A stretch of DNA of 64,000 nt from Vampirovibrio chlorellavorus (GCA_903866275.1 CAIPMU010000012.1:194452-258451), one strand, 5' to 3'. Numbered from the stretch's first letter, positions 43,570-52,293 are shown. The notes: a model not told the origin generated them from the sequence alone. Numbers and translations: made by a program.

Positions 43570-43818
43570 TTAGCTGCCCAAAAAGCGATTTCTGGGAGAA
43601 CTGAGGTAATAGGCCACCCAGAGAAAGGCAGTCGGGACCAGCCACAATACGCCCAGGTGGAAGGTGTTCATTATATCAAGGGCATGCTTGACCGGCATAG
43701 AGAAATCAAAGATCACGAAAAAGGCCAGCCCCTGCAGTAAACCTGGCAGCAGCAGCAGTGCGTAAACAATCATCCATAGGCTTAGCAGGGTTCTCACGAG
43801 CTGATGAAAATCTTTCAT
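43570..43818 (-). CDS. Small two-helix membrane protein
   Basis: An 82-residue protein with two hydrophobic segments, SLWMIVYALLLLPGLLQGLAFFVIF and HLGVLWLVPTAFLWVAYYL, joined by a short polar loop, and a basic tail. Whether it is real rests on its membrane-protein composition, AAGGA about ten bases upstream and its position 36 bases before mnmA on the same strand, which suggests an operon. The family is not recognised. Confidence 0.5.
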   Translation of the reverse strand: MKDFHQLVRTLLSLWMIVYALLLLPGLLQGLAFFVIFDFSMPVKHALDIMNTFHLGVLWLVPTAFLWVAYYLSSPRNRFLGS

Positions 43819-44283
43819 GGGCAGGCAGGTCCTTGGTTATATCTTCTGTATATTGATAGGGATATATCAAATAAAAAACAAAGCATTCGAAAAGTTGCCT
43901 GCGGGTTCTAAACCGGTTCGGCTCACTGGCCTGCTAAATCGACAATGTCCCTGGTTATGAGGGAAACTCTCCAGCCCCTTCAAAAAGAATCTCCACTGTT
44001 GAACCGATCCGGAAGTATGGAGGAAGTTGCTACAGTAACACTATAGCCAATTCAAGTTTGGCCAATCGAAGCGGTATATTGGAAGAGTTGCCTCACTCAT
44101 CACCTGAAAGGCAATTGTGACGTAAATTTTCAGAAATCAGCAGTCGCTGATGACCGGGATAAAAGCGATAGCCTCCCCGGTTGCAGGTCTGTGCAGTTTG
44201 ATACCCGCAAGTCGTCGAGTTTAGAGGAATCTTATGTCCGCAGCGCCGCTGTAGGTGTTTTTTTGGCGTGTGACACGCGTTAA
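43819..44283. other. Intergenic region
   Basis: About 465 bases. A GATATATC-type palindrome lies near 43,859-43,866. No gene, RNA or strong promoter was found. Confidence 0.35.
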
Positions 44284-44317
44284 AAAGCCCATTCTCCCGA
44301 TTGGGAAAATGGGCTTT
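44284..44317 (-). terminator. Intrinsic terminator of the amino-acid permease gene
   Basis: AAAGCCCATT and AATGGGCTTT enclose a further CCC/GGG pair; on the minus strand the stem ends in TTTTTAA. It starts 28 bases beyond the stop codon. Confidence 0.75.
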
Positions 44318-44344
44318 CAGGTTTTTAGAATGGCGAAAATCTGA

Positions 44345-45952
44345 CTAGCTTAGCAGTTCCACTTCCAGCTCTTCTTCCTGGTTCAGGTTGCTGTTCCAGA
44401 TGCCGTAGCCGAAGTAGAGGGCCATGCCCAGCAGGAACCAGGCGCCGGTGACCACCCAGGTAAAGGTGGGCAAGCCGCTCATCACGTAAATGCAACCTAT
44501 CGTGCCCAGCGCCGGGAAGAGAATCCCGAAGGGGGCGCGGAAGGGGCGTTTGCGATCCGGATCGGTGAAGCGCAGAATGGCCACGCCGATGCAGACGATC
44601 ATGAACGCACCCAGCGTCCCGATGTTGCACATCTCGGCCAACAGGTTAATCGGCAGTAGGCCTGAACCCAGCGCCACGAACAGGCCCATGAGGATGGTGC
44701 AAATGTGCGGCGTCTGGAACTTGGGGTGCACTTTGGCCAGTGCTTTCGGTAACAGGCCATCCCGGGCGATGGAGTAGAAAATCCGGGTGCCGCCCATTTG
44801 TAGTACCAGCAACACCGAGGTTAATCCGGCGATCGCACCCACGCTGATCATCCAGGAGGCCCAGGGGTAGCCCATAAAGTTGATGGCACCCACCACAGCG
44901 GCTTCCTTGTTGATTTGGTGCAGGGGCACAATGCCGGTGATCACGGAGGTCACCAGAATGTACAACAGTGTGCAAATGGCCAGAGAGCCCATGATCCCGA
45001 TGGGAATATCCCGCTGGGGGTTCTTGGTCTCTTCTGCGGCTGTGGAAACGGCATCAAAGCCGATGTAGGCAAAGAAAATGGTAGAGGCCCCGGTGACAAT
45101 CCCCGGCAGACCGTTAGGGGCAAAGGTTTTCCAACCGTGGGCGAACCAGTTGGTTTGGAGAACATCCATATGGCCACCAAACAGGAACAGTGCGCCAACA
45201 GCGATGAAGAGCAGAACCACGGTGGTTTTGGTGAACACCATCACCGCTGCCGTGCTGGCACTTTCTGACACTCCGCGAATGAGCAGCGCCGTCACGGCCC
45301 ACACAATCAGGAAGGCGGGCAGGTTGAAGGCTTTCTGAATCAACAGGACCTGTTGCATATCGGTAAACGGAATGACAAAGGGAATTTTCTGCAACACGAT
45401 GGACATATCCACGCCGCTCAGACCCTCAGGCGAGACGGTATCGATGGTGTTGCTGACCATCCAGCTGGGGATGGCGACATGCCAGGTACTGGCCAGAAAT
45501 GCCTTGATGCTCCCCGTCCAGCCAACCGCGACGGCCATGTTGCCCACGGCGTATTCCAGCACCAGCGCCCAGCCGATGATCCAGGCCACAAATTCACCCA
45601 TCGTGGAGAACGCATAGGTATAAGCCGAGCCGGAAATCGGGGCCATGGCCGAAAATTCCGAGTAGCAGAGGGCGCAGAAGCTACAAATAATGCCAGTTAA
45701 CACGAAAGAGAGCGTTAATGCCGGACCTGCCGCCAGGTGGCCATCCGAGCCTGCTGCCGCTGCCCCGGTGAGCACGAAAATTCCGGCGCCGATCATGGCC
45801 CCGACGCCAAAAATGACCAGATCAAACGCGGTCAGCGTTTTTTTGAGCTGGTGCTCCTGGTTGGCGCTGTCCGCCAGAATTTTATCCAGGTTCTTGGTGC
45901 GGAACAGTCGGGATAGGAGGGAGCGTTGTTTCACTCCTGCGATTCCTGACAT
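44345..45952 (-). CDS. Amino-acid permease, cationic amino-acid transporter (CAT)-like
   Basis: A polytopic inner-membrane APC-family transporter of about 535 residues and 12-14 helices. LKKTLTAFDLVIFGVGAMIGAGIFVLTGAAAA is the substrate-site signature of the family; YSEFSAMAPISGSAYTYAFSTMGEFVAWIIGWALVLEYAVG and IFFAYIGFDAVSTAAEETKNPQRDIPIGI mark the CAT (SLC7A1-4/YfnA) branch. It probably imports amino acids with protons; substrate specificity is not determined. I use ATG at 45,952 because GGGAG lies eight bases upstream; a TTG just before it is also in frame. No transport partners or regulators are adjacent. Confidence 0.88.
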   Translation of the reverse strand: MSGIAGVKQRSLLSRLFRTKNLDKILADSANQEHQLKKTLTAFDLVIFGVGAMIGAGIFVLTGAAAAGSDGHLAAGPALTLSFVLTGIICSFCALCYSEFSAMAPISGSAYTYAFSTMGEFVAWIIGWALVLEYAVGNMAVAVGWTGSIKAFLASTWHVAIPSWMVSNTIDTVSPEGLSGVDMSIVLQKIPFVIPFTDMQQVLLIQKAFNLPAFLIVWAVTALLIRGVSESASTAAVMVFTKTTVVLLFIAVGALFLFGGHMDVLQTNWFAHGWKTFAPNGLPGIVTGASTIFFAYIGFDAVSTAAEETKNPQRDIPIGIMGSLAICTLLYILVTSVITGIVPLHQINKEAAVVGAINFMGYPWASWMISVGAIAGLTSVLLVLQMGGTRIFYSIARDGLLPKALAKVHPKFQTPHICTILMGLFVALGSGLLPINLLAEMCNIGTLGAFMIVCIGVAILRFTDPDRKRPFRAPFGILFPALGTIGCIYVMSGLPTFTWVVTGAWFLLGMALYFGYGIWNSNLNQEEELEVELLS

Positions 45953-46230
45953 CAATAAAACTCCCTTTATGAATTGATACTACAAAGTCTGAATGCTAAA
46001 GAATGATAATCAGGCGGTTTGGTGATTCGTCACCCCGGCCCGATTGACCCACGTTCTGGTTCACTCGCGTTCACTCTGGTGAATGGGACGCTCGTTTGGG
46101 GGAAATCCTACCATAAAGATAAAAATGCCTCTATCATGAACTACACTTATAGTAAGGCTGAGGGATCGGAAAAGGTGTCGGGGATCGCGGGGGGCTCTCA
46201 GGGATTTTTACAGAAGTTTACACCGCGTAT

Positions 46231-47433
46231 CTATAGTTTCCCGCTGGGGGAGTTTGCAGGGTCCTGGCGCAAAAGTCTCATGGCGCTGGGGCTACCGGAG
46301 CTGCTGCTGACCAGGATGTGTTTCAGCGCCTGAATCAGGGCCTCAATGTCCTCTGTCCGGGTCTGGTAACCCAGACTAGCCCGTAAGGTCCCGCCCCGGT
46401 GCAGGGTCCCCATCGCCTCATGGGCGAGATGGGCATGGTGCAGGCCTGCCCGCACCTGAATCCCGAAGTGGTTGAAGAGCTTCTGCGTCAGTGTTTCCGG
46501 GTGGTGATTCAAGACGTTGAACGACAGCAGGGCCGTGTGGCGGGAGAGATCGCTCAGGCCGTAGACGGTCACTTCCGGAATGGCCTCCAGTTCGTCCTGC
46601 AGGGCTGCCAGCAGTTCGGTGGTATGGCTTTGTATGCGGGAGAGTCCCTGAGTCCGGACCCAGCGAACCCCGGCCGTGAACGCCTGCAATCGGGGGATGA
46701 AACGGGCGTCGGTTTCTGGCAACAGGGCCGTGTGGCAGGACTGCATGCTGGATGGGGAACAGGCATCCCGGATGGCTTCGCTGACATACAGCGCCCCGGT
46801 GCCTCGTGGGCCGTTCAGGAATTTGTGACCGGGAAAGGCGAGCAGATCAATGCCGTCCCGTTGCACGTGGATGGGTCGGACTCCGGCTGTTTGAGCGGCG
46901 TCCACCAGAAAGGGTTTGCCGTAGCGCTTTGCCAAACGGCCAATTTCGGCCAGCGGTAACATACAGCCCACCGCGTTGCTGGCATGCGTGGTGGCAATCA
47001 GCCGAATCTCAGGATGCGTCTTGAGCAGGGTTTCGCACTCGTCCAGACTGAAGGGTTCGGCTTCGGTATAGGGCACAATGTAGACCTGCACCCCTCGGGT
47101 TCGGGCCAGATGAAAGACCGGCGACAGCATGGCCCGATGTTCCAGCGCGCTGATGACGATGCCATCGCCCGGCTGCCAGGGAAACAGGGCGAAAGCTTTA
47201 GCCAGCGCCTCCTCGCAACTCCGGGTGAAAGACAGGCCGGTTGGGTCTGGCACACTCAGCAGGGGAGCCAGTTCCCGTTGAGCCGCCAGAAGGGTGGCTT
47301 CTGTCTCCTCGCGCGATGAGTGTTCCCGCCGCCGAGAGGGATCGGAAGACTGCCTTGCAAAGCCTTGATCCAGGGCTTGATAGACGGTCGCGGGTTTAGG
47401 CCAGCTGTTGGCGGCCTGATCCAGATAGTGCAT
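46231..47433 (-). CDS. Class V aminotransferase-fold protein lacking the desulfurase cysteine
   Basis: PLP-dependent enzyme of 400 residues resembling the cysteine desulfurase/SufS-like branch. The N-terminus YLDQAANSWPKP, the ATTHASNAVG strand, the PLP-facing Asp in FLVDAAQTAG and the Schiff-base Lys204 in FPGHKFLNGPRGTGALY are all present. However, the catalytic cysteine normally found in RxGLHCAPLAH is replaced by His333 (RAGLHHAHLAH), and the GGTGS segment of the family is replaced by SMQSCHTALLPETDAR. It is therefore unlikely to be a persulfide-forming desulfurase. It could still act on cysteine sulfinate, which does not need that cysteine chemistry, or another amino acid. It lies downstream of the YeiH and cysteine dioxygenase genes on the same strand. 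Confidence 0.75.
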   Translation of the reverse strand: MHYLDQAANSWPKPATVYQALDQGFARQSSDPSRRREHSSREETEATLLAAQRELAPLLSVPDPTGLSFTRSCEEALAKAFALFPWQPGDGIVISALEHRAMLSPVFHLARTRGVQVYIVPYTEAEPFSLDECETLLKTHPEIRLIATTHASNAVGCMLPLAEIGRLAKRYGKPFLVDAAQTAGVRPIHVQRDGIDLLAFPGHKFLNGPRGTGALYVSEAIRDACSPSSMQSCHTALLPETDARFIPRLQAFTAGVRWVRTQGLSRIQSHTTELLAALQDELEAIPEVTVYGLSDLSRHTALLSFNVLNHHPETLTQKLFNHFGIQVRAGLHHAHLAHEAMGTLHRGGTLRASLGYQTRTEDIEALIQALKHILVSSSSGSPSAMRLLRQDPANSPSGKL

Positions 47434-47597
47434 GCGGCTTGGATTCCGGTTAAAAGGGCCTTGGGGATGCTGATCGGGTTGGGTGGTTTTGTGATCGGCT
47501 CTGCAGGATTGTTCTTGCCATGCCCGGATAGCACGGGCTAATGCTCAAACCGGAAGCAATCCCCCGGCTAACAGGTGGCGTAAAACCGAGAGCAAGG

Positions 47598-48566
47598 CTA
47601 CGGCGTTCCCGTCATCTGTAAAATGCCCCACAGGGAGAGGCTGGCCACGATGATCCACAGGATCATGCCAAACAGCAGGGGCTTTAGCCCGACCGCTCGT
47701 AGGGCGTTGACGGATAAACCTGCCCCAATTAAAAACAGGGTCAGGGTCAGGCCCAGCTTGGCCAGAGTGACCAATGTGGGTGCAATCTGTGCTACCGGCG
47801 AGACATAGGTTTTGAGCACCGAGGCCAGCAGGAAAAAGAGAATAAAATAGGGCAGGGCGACTTTTTGCGCCTTGTTCTCTCCGGCCGGTTGCCGGAATAG
47901 GCTGGCCGTTAGGAAGACCAGCGGCACAATCCACAGGGCGCGGGCCAGCTTGACGGTGGTGGCGATCATCAGGGCTTCATTGCCATACTTGGTGGCTGCC
48001 CCCACAACCGAGCTGGTATCGTGGATGGCGATGGCTGCCCACAGCCCGAACTGGTGCTGCGTGAGGTGCAGGGCATGGCCGATTTCCGGGAAGATGAGCA
48101 GGGCAATGCCGTTCAGGATAAAGACAGTGCCCAGTGAGACGGACAGTTCGCTGTCATCGGCATCCAGAACCGGTCCCACGGCGGCAATGGCGCTCCCCCC
48201 GCAAATGGCAGTGCCTGCGGCAATGAGATAGGCCAGCTTGGGCCCCAGTTTCAGGAGTCGTCCCAGTCCATAGCCCAGGCAGAGTGTCCCCACAATGGTG
48301 AGGATGGCTAAGAGTACACCGGTTTGGCTGGCCTTGATCACCTCGCTGAGGGAAATCCCAAAGCCCAGCCCGATGACGGAATATTGGAGCAGTTTTTTGA
48401 TGATGGCACTGTTGGCCTTGGGGTAAGGATGCTTGACACTCAGGCCCACGATTAAGCCCAACAACAGAGCGATTGGCGGATTGGCCAGACAGGCCGCCAC
48501 CAGTAGGAGGGCGAAAAACAGAAAAATCTGCAGGGGGCGCGGTCCTGAAGCCGCCGTGCTGGTCAT
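47598..48566 (-). CDS. YeiH-family putative sulfate/sulfite exporter
   Basis: A 322-residue membrane protein with about ten helices. IALLLGLIVGLSV near the N-terminus, the GTAICGGSAIAAVGPVL motif in the middle, AIHDTSSVVGAA and the final helices GLTLTLFLIGAGLSVNALR are the hallmarks of the YeiH (UPF0324) family, which is often found with sulfonate and sulfite metabolism and is annotated as putative sulfate exporter. Its start is three bases after the stop of the cysteine dioxygenase gene, so the two are certainly cotranscribed. The pairing suggests that it exports sulfite produced from oxidised cysteine; that is inference. Confidence 0.82.
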   Translation of the reverse strand: MTSTAASGPRPLQIFLFFALLLVAACLANPPIALLLGLIVGLSVKHPYPKANSAIIKKLLQYSVIGLGFGISLSEVIKASQTGVLLAILTIVGTLCLGYGLGRLLKLGPKLAYLIAAGTAICGGSAIAAVGPVLDADDSELSVSLGTVFILNGIALLIFPEIGHALHLTQHQFGLWAAIAIHDTSSVVGAATKYGNEALMIATTVKLARALWIVPLVFLTASLFRQPAGENKAQKVALPYFILFFLLASVLKTYVSPVAQIAPTLVTLAKLGLTLTLFLIGAGLSVNALRAVGLKPLLFGMILWIIVASLSLWGILQMTGTP

Positions 48567-48569
48567 CGT

Positions 48570-49037
48570 TTACAGACCGGGATCCAGCAGGTTAAAGGGA
48601 ATCTTTTCTGAAGCCGCGCCCAGATAGTACTGGATCACCTCGGTGGGCAGCGTGATTTCTTGAGGCACCACGGTGTTGTGGTAGCCCATGTCCGCGCCTT
48701 GCAGTTCCCGAATCAGTGGCGGGGCGTAAATGTGCAGGCTGACCACATCGCTGTCGGACCGGTTGACCACTTCGTGTCGGGTGCCCACTGGCGAATGGCC
48801 CACCGTGCCCGGTCCCCAGACGGTGGTGACCTTGCGTCCATCTTCAAAATAACTGGTATTGGTGATCTCCCCGTCCAGAATGATCATCAGGCCATCCGAT
48901 TCACCATGACCGTGAATGGGGCTGCCCTGTCCCGGTCGCCAGCACACCACCAGAATTTCCACGTGTTTGGATTTAAACACCAGATGGCGGGCGTAATGGT
49001 TTTCTTTGAACTGTTTCAGGGCTTCCAGCTTTAACAT
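48570..49037 (-). CDS. Cysteine dioxygenase-family protein
   Basis: Non-haem iron thiol dioxygenase of 155 residues with a cupin fold. Ligand histidines are His42 and His44 in GSPIHGHGES and His88 in GTRHEVVN, at the proper spacing for CDO. The surrounding text (VCWRPGQGSPIHGHGESDGLMIIL-type) matches bacterial CDO, in which Gly replaces the cross-linked cysteine of animals. The reaction would be cysteine to cysteine sulfinate; a 3-mercaptopropionate substrate cannot be excluded. The YeiH-type gene follows after three bases, and a PLP enzyme that may use cysteine sulfinate follows further on. It is divergent from hemW. Confidence 0.82.
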   Translation of the reverse strand: MLKLEALKQFKENHYARHLVFKSKHVEILVVCWRPGQGSPIHGHGESDGLMIILDGEITNTSYFEDGRKVTTVWGPGTVGHSPVGTRHEVVNRSDSDVVSLHIYAPPLIRELQGADMGYHNTVVPQEITLPTEVIQYYLGAASEKIPFNLLDPGL

Positions 49038-49187
49038 CGCAAATCTTCCGGGTTACACAGGGAACAGATGGGGTGCCGTTGCATTGGCATCCCGTTGGGG
49101 ATTCGTTACACTGATCATAACGTAAACAAAATTCACCGTCAGTCACCCATCACTCCTCCCGGCCCGTTTTTCCCAATCTGTTAATGA

Positions 49188-49205
49188 GGGGGTCCAATCG
49201 CCCCC
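49188..49205 (+). other. GC hairpin just upstream of hemW
   Basis: GGGGG-TCCAATCG-CCCCC, a 5-base G/C stem with an 8-base loop, ends 12 bases before the ATG. No clear ribosome site lies in the gap, so the hairpin could limit initiation. Confidence 0.4.
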
Positions 49206-49217
49206 GAAAGCGAGTTT

Positions 49218-50360
49218 ATGTACATTTACCTCCACGTGCCCTTTTGTGTATCTCACTGTATTTACTGCGATTTTTACGTGGTGCTTGAAAAATATGGCGG
49301 GAAGGCGGCTTATGTCGATGCGGTCTGCCGGGAGATTGCGCTTCGGTTTGCGGACATTGATTTGACCCGGTTCCCACAAGGCATTCAGACCCTCTATGTG
49401 GGGGGCGGTACGCCCTCTCTGCTATCGTCCGGTGCCTATGCCCGAATTTTTGAGACACTGAATCAGTACCTCCCTTTTTCGCCCACTGCCGAAATCACGC
49501 TGGAAGCCAATCCGGGCGCGACACGCTCGGAAATGGCGGACGACCCGGCGGCGTACCGGGCGGTGGGTTTCAACCGGGTCAGTGTGGGGGTGCAAAGTTT
49601 TGATGACACCGAACTGAAAAAGCTCAGCCGTCTGCATTCGGCGGCTGAGGCCATCGGGTTTATTCATCGCTTGCAGGCCACCGGCTGGGACAATATTTCG
49701 CTGGATCTGATGTATGGCATTCCTTGTCAAACCCGAGACAGCTGGCGGGCCACCTTGCACCAGACTGTGACGCTGGGGGTTCAGCATGTCTCCATGTATG
49801 GCCTGAAGGTGGAGGAGAATACCCCGCTGGAAACCCTCACCTTAAATGCCGCTGCGCGGGGGGCTTACCCGCTGCCGGAAGAGGACGATGTGGTGGCCAT
49901 GTATCACGAGGGTCTGGATGTACTTCAACAAGCCGGGTTTGTCCGCTATGAGTTTAGTAATCTGGCCCAACCGGGACGGGAATCCCGCCACAACCTGAAC
50001 TACTGGGACAATGGGGAGTATCTGGCGCTGGGTGTGGCCGCGCATGGCTACTGGCAACAGGTTCGCTATGAAGGCGTGCGGGATATGAAAACCTATCTGC
50101 AAAATCCCCTGGCCGGGGAGCAGCAGCCCTGTCCCCCGCAAGAGCGTCTGGAGAACGCCATCATCTTTGGCTTGCGTAAGGCCCAAGGCATTCACATTCC
50201 CAGTCTCGAATCTGAATTCGGGCTGGATTTTCGGCAGCGCTATGTCGCAGTGCTGCAGCGTTTTGGTGGCGATTACCTGCACTGGGCCGGGGAGTATCTC
50301 CAGCTCACCGAAGCCGCTATTCCGCTGAGCAACACCATTCTGGCGGAATTTATGGGCTGA
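49218..50360 (+). CDS. hemW: Radical SAM protein HemW (coproporphyrinogen III oxidase-like)
   Basis: A 380-residue radical SAM protein. The iron-sulfur cluster motif CVSHCIYC (Cys10, Cys14, Cys17) is followed by DFY as in HemW, and TLYVGGGTPSLL, EANPG, VSVGVQSF, LDLMYGIPCQT and RHNLNYWDNGEYLALGVAAHGY complete the family pattern. HemW is thought to bind haem and hand it to target proteins; true HemN would carry a fourth nearby cysteine and differ at the N-terminus. It stands alone, convergent with the next gene and divergent from the cysteine dioxygenase gene. Confidence 0.9.
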   Translation: MYIYLHVPFCVSHCIYCDFYVVLEKYGGKAAYVDAVCREIALRFADIDLTRFPQGIQTLYVGGGTPSLLSSGAYARIFETLNQYLPFSPTAEITLEANPGATRSEMADDPAAYRAVGFNRVSVGVQSFDDTELKKLSRLHSAAEAIGFIHRLQATGWDNISLDLMYGIPCQTRDSWRATLHQTVTLGVQHVSMYGLKVEENTPLETLTLNAAARGAYPLPEEDDVVAMYHEGLDVLQQAGFVRYEFSNLAQPGRESRHNLNYWDNGEYLALGVAAHGYWQQVRYEGVRDMKTYLQNPLAGEQQPCPPQERLENAIIFGLRKAQGIHIPSLESEFGLDFRQRYVAVLQRFGGDYLHWAGEYLQLTEAAIPLSNTILAEFMG

Positions 50361-50373
50361 AGGCCAGAAGAAC

Positions 50374-51180
50374 CTAGGCCGAGGCAAACCCGTCGTTCAG
50401 GCGACGTGCCTGCTGGGCGGGACGAAAAATTTCCGCTGTAATCGTGCGTAAAAACTGCAAGGCTTCTTTGTCCCGATTGATGGCGCTCTTCAGGGCCAGC
50501 AGGTCTTCCACGCTCATGTCATGAATTTCCTGACCCAAGCAGCCGTTTTGCCTTTGCCAGAACTGGCGGTACAAGTGTTGGGCGCGTTCGCTGTATCCCG
50601 GTAGTCCGGCCCTAAAGGCCAGCCAGTGATGCAACTGATGTGACAGGTATCCAGCGGTCATCAGTGGTTCGGTCAGGACGATCACACCCTGAGGCAAGCC
50701 TTCGGCCATCATGTTTTTCGTGATGGCGTCGCTGGCGGGATGTGATGCCGGACGATGGCCCTGGGTGTTTAAAAGCTGGAGGAGCAACTGAAAACGCTTT
50801 CCCTGTCCGGGAGGGATAAAGCCGGGTTCAAAGCCCAGCGCCATCAGCGCCGCCGCCCCCAAAAATCGATGACGTAACACGAACACCGGGGTCTGGTGAC
50901 TTTCCATGAACCGCGCCAACTGGAGCGGGTCGGTGTAATGCGCCTGAATCACCTCGCGCGCCGTGCTGGCCACTTCTGTGAGCTGTTTCTGGCTTTCGGC
51001 CATGAGTTTGAAACTGTCGGGATCCTCAACCGATTCCACGTTGGTCTGCGAGCCAAACTGCCCCAACGGGCTTGAGGCAAGCCCTTGCTTTTTTCTGAAT
51101 CGAAACTGAAATCCCACCAAAAACCTCCAGAACAATCGACATCTGGCAACATGCAATAGCCTGCTAATGACAGACGTCAT
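50374..51180 (-). CDS. Protein of unknown function
   Basis: A 268-residue, mostly helical protein. The N-terminus is basic and partly hydrophobic (MTSVISRLLHVARCRLFWRFLVGFQFRFRKK), unlike a Sec signal. Residues 60-240 look compact: QKQLTEVASTAREVIQAHYTDPLQLARFMESH, then GAAALMALGFEPGFIPPGQGKRFQLLLQLL, and HQLHHWLAFRAGLPGYSERAQHLYRQFW. Several His and Trp residues cluster there, but no HExxH or other catalytic pattern is seen. It may use a shorter start, e.g. the MAESQKQL methionine. No family recognised; it ends 13 bases from hemW's stop. Confidence 0.5.
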   Translation of the reverse strand: MTSVISRLLHVARCRLFWRFLVGFQFRFRKKQGLASSPLGQFGSQTNVESVEDPDSFKLMAESQKQLTEVASTAREVIQAHYTDPLQLARFMESHQTPVFVLRHRFLGAAALMALGFEPGFIPPGQGKRFQLLLQLLNTQGHRPASHPASDAITKNMMAEGLPQGVIVLTEPLMTAGYLSHQLHHWLAFRAGLPGYSERAQHLYRQFWQRQNGCLGQEIHDMSVEDLLALKSAINRDKEALQFLRTITAEIFRPAQQARRLNDGFASA

Positions 51181-51351
51181 TCACTCCCAGCCATGTCCTT
51201 CCCTGTATCTACTTGCATAAAAACACAACCTGTCATTTTTGTGCCAAAGGGTTACAGAACATTGAAAAGCAAGAGCTGTAAGCGGTAAACCGCTAGCATT
51301 ACCACTATCCGGACGGTATCAAGCTCATACCCGTCAGGCGGAATACTGACC

Positions 51352-51960
51352 CTATTGAAACCAGGGAGGATCATACACAGGAGCAGCAGACCGGGTCACG
51401 TCACTACTCACCGCATTCACGCCCATTTGTCCTCTGGATGATATGCGTCCGTTATAAAAAAGCTCAATTTCCACCGTTTTTCCCGGTCCGTTGGTGGTGC
51501 TATCGGTTTTGATGCCATCCGGATCCAGATGGAAAACGATGGCATTATTATTGGCAGTTCCCCCAAAAGACATGCTGAAAACAGATAATCGGGCACCATT
51601 ATGCAAGACCATACAGCCTCTCTGATTACCGACCGTATTACAATTGGCCCCACCGCTTAAGGTATACAGGTTGTCCAGTTGTGTGCCCGACAGATCATAG
51701 CTCACATAATTCATGAAAGGTGTTAAGTCTCCACCTGTCGTACTGGCTGACACACTGTTTGACTGCTGGTATTGCTGATAGGCTGCAGAAATCATCCCTA
51801 GTGTTTCTCTCCCAATCGCAGTGTGCGTGCCATTACTTTGACTCTGGATGATTATGGGGATGGTAATCGTAGCAATCACACCCAGAATCGCCAAGCTGAT
51901 TAATAGCTCGGCGAGTGTAAAGCCATAGATCAGTTTTCCAGGATTGATGGGGAGTCGCAT
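51352..51960 (-). CDS. Type IV pilin-like/pseudopilin protein
   Basis: A 202-residue member of the same family as the genes at 32,070 and 33,043. The leader is short and conventional: MRLPINPGKLIYG, then FTLAELLISLAILGVIATITIPIII with Glu at mature position 5. The rest conserves AAYQQYQQSN, LTPFMNYVSYD, cysteines around NCNTVGNQRGCMVLHNGA, FGGTANNNAIVFHLDPDG, TTNGPGKTVEIELFYNGRI and the aromatic end PPWFQ. It is probably exported through type IV pilus or type II secretion machinery, neither of which is in this window. An excellent sigma-28-type promoter lies about 60 bases upstream. Confidence 0.82.
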   Translation of the reverse strand: MRLPINPGKLIYGFTLAELLISLAILGVIATITIPIIIQSQSNGTHTAIGRETLGMISAAYQQYQQSNSVSASTTGGDLTPFMNYVSYDLSGTQLDNLYTLSGGANCNTVGNQRGCMVLHNGARLSVFSMSFGGTANNNAIVFHLDPDGIKTDSTTNGPGKTVEIELFYNGRISSRGQMGVNAVSSDVTRSAAPVYDPPWFQ

Positions 51961-52019
51961 TAAACGGTGCCTCTGGTCGAAAGATGACTGTCTCGATTAG
52001 AGCCTGCATCCTCATTTTA

Positions 52020-52046
52020 TTATCGTGTCATTTCCCCAAAACTTTA
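52020..52046 (-). promoter_or_regulatory. Sigma-28-type promoter of the 51,352 pilin-like gene
   Basis: Minus strand TAAAGTTT (perfect), 11 bases, CACGATAA (six of eight, with the key CGATAA intact). Spacing is exact. Confidence 0.75.
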
Positions 52047-52275
52047 GGATTTACGTCAATTGTAACTTTTCTTCACTTTGAGCGGAGTGACCTGTTATCT
52101 GCAATGGAACATCCCATCGCTCTGCAGAGTCATCGACCCCCCCCCTCAATAGACTCCCATCCGGGCATGGACAGCCTCTTCAAAAACTGTGCGGGTCATA
52201 CGCTCTCATCAAACTCCTTGCCCGCCCATTCTGCCAGAATGTATCAGACGGAAACAGTACAGAAGGGAAGATGAT

Positions 52276-52292
52276 ACTGATACAATATCAGT
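52276..52292 (+). promoter_or_regulatory. Inverted repeat directly before the YkgJ-type gene
   Basis: ACTGAT-ACAAT-ATCAGT, perfect 6-base arms, ends one base before the ATG at 52,294. TACAAT within it could be a -10 element of a leaderless transcript, or the repeat could form a hairpin at the start codon. The purine-rich AGAAGGGAAG is too far upstream to be its ribosome site. Confidence 0.35.
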
Positions 52293-52293
52293 T

